Source: Caenispirillum bisanense
Lineage (GTDB): Bacteria; Pseudomonadota; Alphaproteobacteria; Rhodospirillales; UBA2165
Reading direction: 5' to 3'
Assembly (NCBI GenBank): GCA_945877815.1
Contig: CAMDWJ010000005.1
Span: 79,549 to 118,695, forward strand
DNA length: 39,147 bases
Shown: positions 33,934-39,147 of the stretch, piece by piece
Layout of the letters: each line of letters opens with the position of its first letter
How positions within the stretch are numbered: the stretch's first letter is position 1
The notes under the pieces: model-generated
Databases searched by the model: none
Told to the model about the DNA's origin: nothing
The model's input: the letters and a program-made list of their open reading frames with translations, nothing else
Translations under genes and position numbers: made by a program

Positions 33934-33967
33934 TTGACCCTATCCCCCCCCGGGGGGATAGGGTCAA
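33934..33967. promoter_or_regulatory. Shared CsoR/RcnR-type operator, 34-bp palindrome
   Basis: The 16-bp arm TTGACCCTATCCCCCC (33934-33949) is repeated exactly in inverse orientation at 33952-33967 with two C bases between. The C-tract/G-tract core flanked by AT-containing arms is the known form of CsoR/RcnR/InrS-family operators. It lies between hupE (start 33902) and the repressor gene (start 33971). The outer TTGACC on each side could serve as a -35 box for either direction, and the right arm also carries the repressor's own AGGG ribosome site. One site can thus silence both arms. Confidence 0.85.
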
Positions 33968-33970
33968 TAC

Positions 33971-34249
33971 ATGACCGAAGAGCATATCCATCAAACTCAC
34001 CCCGACATCATCAAGCGTTTGAAGCGTGCCGACGGGCATCTGCGCAGCATCATCGAGATGATCGAATCCGGCAGATCGTGTCTCGATATCGCCCAGCAGC
34101 TGCATGCGGTGGAGAAAGCTATCGATCAAGCCAAGAAGACATTGATCCAGGATCATATCGATCACTGCCTTGAAGAGGCGATCGGATCGAAGCCGAAGGA
34201 CCAACGTCGCTCGCTCGACGAATTCAAAGAAATCACAAAATATCTGTGA
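33971..34249 (+). CDS. Metal-sensing repressor, CsoR/RcnR family (InrS-like)
   Basis: A 92-residue all-helical DUF156 repressor. Metal-site residues by the family's W-X-Y-Z scheme are His5, Cys37, His62 and Cys66. The spacings (32, 25 and 4) equal those of InrS, the nickel sensor of Synechocystis (H-C-H-C), and differ from RcnR (H-C-H-H), CsoR (x-C-H-C) and FrmR. Nickel is therefore the likely effector, in line with the RcnA-type exporter that follows after 6 nt. ATG 33971 lies only 3 nt from the operator, so its mRNA may be nearly leaderless. When metal-bound it should leave the palindrome and derepress both directions. Confidence 0.9.
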   Translation: MTEEHIHQTHPDIIKRLKRADGHLRSIIEMIESGRSCLDIAQQLHAVEKAIDQAKKTLIQDHIDHCLEEAIGSKPKDQRRSLDEFKEITKYL

Positions 34250-34255
34250 GTAATC

Positions 34256-35019
34256 ATGCCTTCGTTCGCCGACCTGATCGCGAGGAGTTCGGCGCATGCA
34301 TGGTTGTTCGTGCCAAGCGCCGTTCTTCTTGGTGCTCTTCACGGCTTGGAACCGGGCCATTCCAAGACCATGATGGCGGCGTTCATCGTCGCCATACGCG
34401 GCACCGTATCGCAGGCGATTATCCTCGTTCTCGCGGCGACGTTTCGCAAACCGCTGTCGTTTGGGCGGTAGCGGTCGGCGGAATCTACATTTGGCAGGGC
34501 ATCGATGCCAAATCCATCGAACCATATTTCCAATTGGTTTCGGCAATCGTGATTATCGGCATCGCAGCTTGGATGATCCGGCGCACGTGGCTGGATCAAC
34601 AACGGGCCAAGGCGGCGGCCGGCGAACATCATTACAGGCATCAATTCACCGGCCGCAAGGTAACGAATTGGCAGATCGCGCTTTTCGGCCTAACGGACGG
34701 CCTCATTCCATGCCCCGCCGCCATAACCGTCTTGCTGCTGTGCCTCCAGCTCAAGGAAGTCACACTCGGTTTTGCGCTGGTCCTATGCTTTTCAATCGGT
34801 CTCGCAATCACCTTGCTCGCGGGCGGCGCCGTCGCGGCAATCAGTGTCAACGAGGTTACAAGCCGCTTTCCATGGTTCGGCACGCTCGCCCGGCGCGCAC
34901 CCTATGTATCGAGCATGCTGATCATAGCAGTCGGCATTTATGTTGGTGTACAAGGATGGGCGGACCTATCGCATCACGCGGCCGCCGCGCCGATAACAAC
35001 GCGGGTCACCAATGGTTGA
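34256..35019 (+). pseudogene. rcnA: RcnA-type nickel/cobalt exporter, 1-nt frameshift
   Basis: The first frame (34256-34440) gives FVPSAVLLGALHGLEPGHSK, TMMAAFIVAIRGTVSQAI and LVLAAT, nearly the same as E. coli RcnA, then runs into a stop at 34469. The second frame continues from 34441 with VSQTAVVWAVAVGG, VTNWQIALFGLTDGLIPCPA and the end GIYVGVQGW. Adding one G at the junction 34440/34441 restores a full-length protein of about 254 residues. The His-rich loop of RcnA is shortened to GEHHYRHQF. Six membrane helices are expected. As read, the exporter is broken; a sequencing error or rare slippage is possible because both halves are otherwise intact. Confidence 0.87.
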
Positions 35020-35039
35020 CTCCTACGGAATGGAACCGG

Positions 35040-35486
35040 ATGCCCGATTTCACGGTTTATGCCGGATTGTTTCTCGTATCGTTTGGCGCGGCATCGCTGC
35101 TCCCCATACAGTCCGAGGCGTTTTTGATCGCGCTGCTCTCGACAGAGAGCTATCCGGCATGGCTGCTCGTGACGGTCGCGAGTTGGGGCAATGTCCTGGG
35201 GGCGGTTTTGAATTGGCTCTTCGGCCGCTGGATCGAAAGGTTCCGCGACCGAAGATGGTTTCCCGCGAGCGAGGTGGACCTACAACGCGCACAGCGTTGG
35301 TATCGGCGCTATGGAAAATGGTCGCTGCTATTAAGCTGGGTTCCCATTATCGGCGATCCTTTGACGATCATCGCGGGCGTATTGCGGGAATCGCTCGCAA
35401 GCTTTCTCGTGCTTGTCACGATCGCCAAGGTCGGGCGATATCTCGGTCTCGTTTGGCTGGCGCAGCCGCTGATAGGCGCATCGTGA
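35040..35486 (+). CDS. YqaA/DedA-like membrane protein
   Basis: A 148-residue membrane protein related to E. coli YqaA (VTT/SNARE-associated fold). Features are [58 protein letters not shown] and [10 protein letters not shown], giving four or so helices with re-entrant loops. Family members affect envelope integrity and lipid or metal tolerance; the exact substrate is unknown. ATG 35040 has GGAA upstream and follows the rcnA stop by 20 nt, so it belongs to the same metal-responsive operon. Confidence 0.85.
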   Translation: MPDFTVYAGLFLVSFGAASLLPIQSEAFLIALLSTESYPAWLLVTVASWGNVLGAVLNWLFGRWIERFRDRRWFPASEVDLQRAQRWYRRYGKWSLLLSWVPIIGDPLTIIAGVLRESLASFLVLVTIAKVGRYLGLVWLAQPLIGAS

Positions 35487-35517
35487 TCCAGCCCTTCAAC
35501 GCCCAAGAGCGCCGCTT

Positions 35518-36000
35518 ATGACCGACTGCCCCTGCGGGTCGGGCATCTCCTTCGAGACTTGTTGCGAGCCCTTGTTGAAGGGGGCGCAAGCCGCCAGCGC
35601 CGAAAAGCTGATGCGTTCGCGCTATACGGCCTATGTTCTCGGAAATCTCGATTACATCGAAAACACCCATGCCTCCGAGATCAAAAAGGAGTTTAACCGC
35701 TCGGCCGCCGCGAGCACGGCCGATGCCGTCCAGTGGATCAGCCTGGAGATACGCGAGGTCACGCAAGGCGGCGCCGAAGACGACTGCGGCCTTGTAGAAT
35801 TTAACGCACGCTTCAAACAGCATGGCGAGACGCGGATCCATCACGAGCTTTCGACCTTCCGCCGCGAAGACGGTCGCTGGGTCTACGTGTCGGGAACGAT
35901 GAACCCGAAATCCAAGCCGCGCCAAGTCACCAAGGTCGGACGCAACGATCCTTGCCCGTGCGGGTCGGGGTTCAAATTCAAGAAGTGCTGCGGCACCTGA
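35518..36000 (+). CDS. ychJ: YchJ-family SEC-C metal-binding protein
   Basis: A 160-residue UPF0225 protein. It starts with [13 protein letters not shown] and ends with [15 protein letters not shown], two SEC-C zinc-binding motifs. Between them is the cystatin/NTF2-like core ([21 protein letters not shown], then WISLEIREV). SEC-C motifs in SecA bind zinc and SecB; the role of YchJ is not known. It lies 31 nt after the yqaA-like gene and directly before the ykgJ remnant, so the cassette's right end is rich in metal-binding cysteine proteins. Confidence 0.9.
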   Translation: MTDCPCGSGISFETCCEPLLKGAQAASAEKLMRSRYTAYVLGNLDYIENTHASEIKKEFNRSAAASTADAVQWISLEIREVTQGGAEDDCGLVEFNARFKQHGETRIHHELSTFRREDGRWVYVSGTMNPKSKPRQVTKVGRNDPCPCGSGFKFKKCCGT

Positions 36001-36345
36001 ATGGAACGGCATTTCCGCTGCACCGCATGCGGCAAGTGTTGTTGCGGCCTTCTGCCTTTGACAATCGAAGATACGATTGCGAATGCGGAGCGGGCCGTTT
36101 TCCGCTGGCGGTTCTGTGGACGCCGGTCCGCCAGGTAAGCAAGTCCTTCGCCTTGACCGGACGCCTCAGGACCGTCATCCCTATCGCAAAACATAAGGCG
36201 TTGGCGGTTCGTATCGCGCCGACGGCCTATATCCCAGCATCCTTGCCGTGCCCCATGCTTCAGCCCGACGGCCGGTACGGCATTAATGACGCGATGCCAC
36301 GCCATGCCGTTCTCGGCCTATCGGGAAGAAGCGGACCAGGAAATC
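36001..36345 (+). pseudogene. ykgJ: YkgJ-family Zn/Fe-chelating protein, decayed
   Basis: The ATG immediately follows the ychJ stop and opens with MERHFRCTACGKCCCGLLPL, the CxxCGxCC signature of YkgJ. Near 36090 the frame shifts to one giving RFPLAVLWTPVRQVSKSF and later SLPCPMLQPDGRYGINDAMP. Near 36300 it shifts back to AMPFSAYREEADQ. A ligand cysteine in the DGRCG motif has become Tyr, and the second shift has removed a few residues. The sequence then switches at CAGGAA into the methyltransferase tail. The gene is thus frameshifted twice, mutated and cut short. Confidence 0.83.
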
Positions 36346-36456
36346 GTCGTCGAGAGCGGCAGCGAACTGGCGACGATCGAAGCGGTCCTCGCGACCTTCC
36401 GCGCGCAGCGGCTGTCCAAATTCATCGAGCTTGGAACTCTCGAACCCGCGAGCTAA
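36346..36456 (+). pseudogene. Methyltransferase 3'-end fragment (diverged copy)
   Basis: In frame with the last part of the ykgJ remnant, this encodes EIVVESGSELATIEAVLATF followed by RAQRLSKFIELGTLEPAS and TAA. It aligns residue by residue to the end of the intact methyltransferase 4.1 kb upstream, with about a third of residues differing in the first part and few in the last. Only about 36 codons remain. Its TAA overlaps the stop of the intact folC, the ancestral convergent arrangement. Confidence 0.85.
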
Positions 36457-36515
36457 CCGTTTTCCGCAAGCACGCTGCCCGCGAGATAGAGCGAACCGCA
36501 CATCAGGATGCGCGC
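36360..36515. repeat. Direct repeat, right copy (methyltransferase-folC junction)
   Basis: Partner of 32250-32405 at offset 4110. Here the folC half belongs to the intact gene and the methyltransferase half is the fragment, the mirror image of the left copy. This exchange of intact and broken halves is what a single crossover between two junctions produces. Confidence 0.85.
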
Positions 36516-37742
36516 CGGACCTCGTTCGCCGGTCAGTTGCTTGACCGCATCACCGACCGAACCCACCTCGACCGCATCGATGCCGTGACGACGCGCGACG
36601 GCAGCCGCTTCGTCGCCGCCGATGGAGGCTTCTTCCTCGGGGATCGTCAGAGCCGCCAATTTGGCGACGTGCGGTGCAAGCGGAGCGATGAAGCCGTCGG
36701 GGTCCTTCGAGTTCAAGATGCCGAACACCATGTAAAGCGGCTTTTCGCTCCATCGGCGCATCTGCTCGGCGACCACCAATCCGGCACCCGGATTGTGCCC
36801 GCCATCGAGCCAAAGCTCCCAACCGGGCGGCAACATACGAGCCAGCGGTCCTTGGGTGAGACGCTGCATGCGCGCCGGCCATTCGGCCGAGGTGATGCCG
36901 CGCGCCACGATGTCGGACGCAATCAGGGGGCCTGAGCGTGCATCGAGCGTGGAGATCGCCTGTGCCGCATTGCCGATCTGATGCGCGCCCAGAAGATTGG
37001 GCAAAGGCAGATCCAGTGTGCGACGTGACGTGACGACGCGCATGCCGTCGCCGTGCCGCGCGACCGACCAATCCTGATCCTGCACCAGCAGCGGAGCGCC
37101 AAGTGCGCGCGCGCGCGCCGCGATCACCGCCATGGATTCATTTTCTTGCGCCGCCAGCACGCAGGGCACATCGCGTTTTAGGATGCCGGCTTTTTCGCCC
37201 GCGATCTTGGCGAGCGTGTCGCCGAGAAAGGCCACGTGATCGATGGAGATCGAGGTGATGGCTGTCGCCGCCGGTCGCTCGATGACATTGGTGGCATCGA
37301 GCCGGCCGCCGAGACCGGTCTCCAGAAGCGTGATATCGGCCGCATTGCTCGCGAAAGCCTTGAAGGCAAGCGCGGTCGTGATCTCGAAGAAGGTGATGGA
37401 ATCGCCTTGGTTTGCCGCCTCGCAGGCATCGATCAATTCCATCAGATAGGCATCGGAAATGATCTCGCCGGCGACACGGATGCGCTCGTTGAAGCGCACA
37501 AGATGCGGCGAGGTATAGGCGTGGACGCGCTGGCCGTCCGCTTCGGCAATCGCCCGCATGAAGGCGACGGTCGAGCCCTTGCCGTTGGTACCCGCGACAT
37601 GGACGACCGGAGGAATATGCCGCTCGGGATGACCGAGTTTGGCCAGCAGCGTTTCGATGCGCCTCAACGACAGATCGATCACCCGCGGATGCAGGCGGTT
37701 GAGTCGCTCGACGATGGAGGCAGTATCGACGGGTTGCGACAT
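36453..37742 (-). CDS. folC: Folylpolyglutamate/dihydrofolate synthase
   Basis: It adds glutamate to dihydropteroate and to folates. The 429-residue ligase has the P-loop VAGTNGKGSTVAFM, YTSPHLVRFNERIRV, LLETGLGGRLDATNV, the SISIDHVAFLGDTLAKIAGEKAGI block and WLDGGHNPGAG in the C-terminal domain. ATG 37742 overlaps the trpA stop by one base, which rules out the longer frame. In many alphaproteobacteria accD lies between trpA and folC; here it is absent. Confidence 0.96.
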   Translation of the reverse strand: MSQPVDTASIVERLNRLHPRVIDLSLRRIETLLAKLGHPERHIPPVVHVAGTNGKGSTVAFMRAIAEADGQRVHAYTSPHLVRFNERIRVAGEIISDAYLMELIDACEAANQGDSITFFEITTALAFKAFASNAADITLLETGLGGRLDATNVIERPAATAITSISIDHVAFLGDTLAKIAGEKAGILKRDVPCVLAAQENESMAVIAARARALGAPLLVQDQDWSVARHGDGMRVVTSRRTLDLPLPNLLGAHQIGNAAQAISTLDARSGPLIASDIVARGITSAEWPARMQRLTQGPLARMLPPGWELWLDGGHNPGAGLVVAEQMRRWSEKPLYMVFGILNSKDPDGFIAPLAPHVAKLAALTIPEEEASIGGDEAAAVARRHGIDAVEVGSVGDAVKQLTGERGPARILMCGSLYLAGSVLAENG

Positions 37743-38563
37743 CACTTCGCGACGGATCGCACGCCCTGGGCCAGATCGCGCGCGAAGCTCAGCACCGCAT
37801 CGGCGCAAGCCGGGGTCGCACGTCCCGCTGCATCGAGATTGTCGCGCACCTTATCGACCAGTGCCGAGCCGACGACGACCGCATCGGCCGATTGCGCGAC
37901 CTCGGCCGCACTCTGCGGTGTCTTGATGCCGAAGCCGACCGCGATTGGCAGTTTGGTGAAGCGGCGCAGGCGCGTCAGCGCGGCGGCGACATCCGTGGCA
38001 TCGACCGAGCGCGTGCCGGTGATGCCGGTCACCGAGACGTAATAGAGAAAGCCGCTGGCCTTTTCGACGATGCGCGGCAGGCGCGCGGCGTCGCTGGTCG
38101 GCGTCGCGAGGAAAATGAAATCGAGACCGGCGGCAGCGGCGGGCGCACGCAATTCGTCCTCTTCGGGCGGCAGATCGACGACGATCAGACCGTCCACGCC
38201 GGCGGCGACCGCGTCGGTCACGAATTTCTCGGTGCCATATGCATAGATGGGATTGAAATAACCCATCAGCACGATCGGCGTCTCGTTATCCGTCTTGCGG
38301 AATGCACGCACCATCGCGAGCGTCGCTTTCATATTGGCGCCGGATTGAAGGGCGCGTAAGGACGAGGCCTGGACCGCCGGGCCGTCGGCCATCGGATCGG
38401 AAAATGGCATGCCAAGCTCGATCACATCGGCGCCGGCGACGGCGAGGCCCGCCAGGATCTGGGCCGAGGTCGCGGCATCCGGATCGCCGGCCGTCACGAA
38501 GGTGACGAACCCGGCGCGCTTTTCCGCCTTCAATTTACGAAAGCGTGCCTCGATGCGGCTCAT
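37742..38563 (-). CDS. trpA: Tryptophan synthase alpha subunit
   Basis: It cleaves indole-3-glycerol phosphate to indole, which is passed to TrpB. The 273-residue TIM barrel shows [27 protein letters not shown] (the catalytic Glu and the Asp loop), [12 protein letters not shown], and the phosphate-binding GFGIKTP and VVGSALVD. It starts at ATG 38563, overlapping the trpB stop (ATGA), and its own stop overlaps folC. Expressed as one unit with trpB and folC. Confidence 0.97.
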   Translation of the reverse strand: MSRIEARFRKLKAEKRAGFVTFVTAGDPDAATSAQILAGLAVAGADVIELGMPFSDPMADGPAVQASSLRALQSGANMKATLAMVRAFRKTDNETPIVLMGYFNPIYAYGTEKFVTDAVAAGVDGLIVVDLPPEEDELRAPAAAAGLDFIFLATPTSDAARLPRIVEKASGFLYYVSVTGITGTRSVDATDVAAALTRLRRFTKLPIAVGFGIKTPQSAAEVAQSADAVVVGSALVDKVRDNLDAAGRATPACADAVLSFARDLAQGVRSVAK

Positions 38564-39147
38564 GACCCTTGCCCCGCGAGCCAGCGTCCGACCGAATCCA
38601 GATCCTTGTCGCCACGCCCGCTCATATTCACGACCATCAGATGGTCCTTGGGCAGGATTCCCGCGATCTTCACCGCATGGGCCACCGCATGGGCAGATTC
38701 GAGCGCGGGGATGATTCCTTCGGTCCGCGTGCAGAGCTGATAGGCGGCCACCGCCTCGGCATCGGTGACGGAGACATATTCAACACGGCCGATATCGTGC
38801 AGCCAGGAATGTTCCGGCCCGATGCCGGGATAGTCGAGACCGGCCGAAATCGAATGGGCCTCGGTGATCTGACCGTCCGCATCTTGCAACAGATAGGTTC
38901 GGTTTCCGTGCAGCACGCCAGGTGCGCCCGCGCTGAGGCTGGCCGCATGTTTCCCCGTCTCGATCCCTTCGCCCGCTGCTTCGGTCGCGATCAGTCGCAC
39001 GGTGGCATCGTCGAGGAAGGGATGGAAGATACCCATGGCGTTGGAGCCGCCGCCGATGCAGGCAACGATGCTGTCGGGCAAGCGCCCTTCGAGCCTGAGC
39101 ATTTGTGCGCGGGTTTCCTCGCCGATGACGGATTGGAAATCGCGCAC
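38560..39147 (-). CDS. trpB: Tryptophan synthase beta subunit, 5' end outside window
   Basis: The C-terminal 195 residues of the PLP enzyme that joins indole and serine. Visible are [15 protein letters not shown] (phosphate-binding glycine loop for PLP), [47 protein letters not shown] and the ending [16 protein letters not shown]. The frame is open to the right edge, where the N-terminal half with the PLP lysine lies. Confidence 0.97.
   Translation of the reverse strand: MRDFQSVIGEETRAQMLRLEGRLPDSIVACIGGGSNAMGIFHPFLDDATVRLIATEAAGEGIETGKHAASLSAGAPGVLHGNRTYLLQDADGQITEAHSISAGLDYPGIGPEHSWLHDIGRVEYVSVTDAEAVAAYQLCTRTEGIIPALESAHAVAHAVKIAGILPKDHLMVVNMSGRGDKDLDSVGRWLAGQGS

Noticed and set aside
32426-36300. 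Cassette as a transposon or integrative element
   Set aside because: No transposase, integrase, terminal inverted repeats or short target duplication is seen; the flanks are long diverged gene fragments, which fits homologous recombination better.
35952-36935. A 327-residue forward frame crossing ychJ, ykgJ and folC
   Set aside because: It is a run-on that includes the middle frame of the ykgJ remnant and then reads antisense through folC; not one gene.

Overview
The window looks like a chromosomal segment of a GC-rich alphaproteobacterium, possibly Rhodospirillales-like; I cannot fix the order or genus from sequence alone. The main clue is gene order: chvI-chvG-hprK-rapZ-EIIA(Man)-HPr-ahcY-sensor kinase-tsaE-amgK-murU-addB-addA-trxA, followed by convergent folC-trpA-trpB, is an alphaproteobacterial arrangement. 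A minimal HprK, a CtrA-free PTS phosphorelay and AddAB in place of RecBCD agree with this.

Layout. 1-2.9 kb: the end of a pentapeptide-repeat protein, a carboxymuconolactone-decarboxylase-like protein, then three small unknown genes led by a promoter and a structured leader, converging on a periplasmic coiled-coil protein. 2.9-3.7 kb: a small heat-shock gene read leftwards behind a ROSE-type RNA thermometer, with an apparent 1-nt frameshift, plus a 23-residue membrane peptide gene. 3.7-9.3 kb: aldo/keto reductase, tRNA-Arg(CCG) overlapping the 3' end of a lipoprotein hydrolase gene, a CHCC zinc-finger protein overlapping polA, and a small unknown. 9.4-11.2 kb: the MsrPQ methionine-sulfoxide repair pair with a long intercistronic stem-loop. 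11.2-18.5 kb: GTP-type PEP carboxykinase, a HugZ-like flavoprotein and the ChvGI/HprK/RapZ/PTS regulatory block. 18.6-30.7 kb: ahcY, sensor kinase, tsaE, amgK-murU peptidoglycan recycling, addBA recombination, trxA. 30.8-32.3 kb: a methyltransferase with regulatory domain. 36.5-39.1 kb: folC, trpA, trpB (partial), read leftwards.

The most unusual part is 32.35-36.46 kb, an accessory cassette inserted between the methyltransferase and folC. Its two edges carry diverged direct copies (about 155 bp, offset 4110) of the methyltransferase-folC convergent junction, as expected if foreign DNA carrying its own version of that junction integrated by a single homologous crossover. The cargo is a divergent metal-handling locus: a GOLD-like transmembrane anchor protein and HupE/UreJ protein leftwards; a CsoR/RcnR-family repressor with an InrS-like His-Cys-His-Cys metal fingerprint, an RcnA-type nickel/cobalt exporter (frameshifted), a YqaA/DedA-like protein, YchJ and a decayed YkgJ rightwards. 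A 34-bp near-perfect palindrome with a C8G6 core lies between the two arms and probably controls both, which suggests that HupE plus anchor belongs to a nickel-stress regulon rather than to hydrogenase maturation.

Three genes (hsp20, rcnA, ykgJ) show single-nucleotide-type frameshifts. The hsp20 one is next to a homopolymer and may be a sequencing error; ykgJ is certainly decayed. No phage, transposase, integrase, CRISPR array or rRNA is visible. No gene-free stretch exceeds 300 bases.
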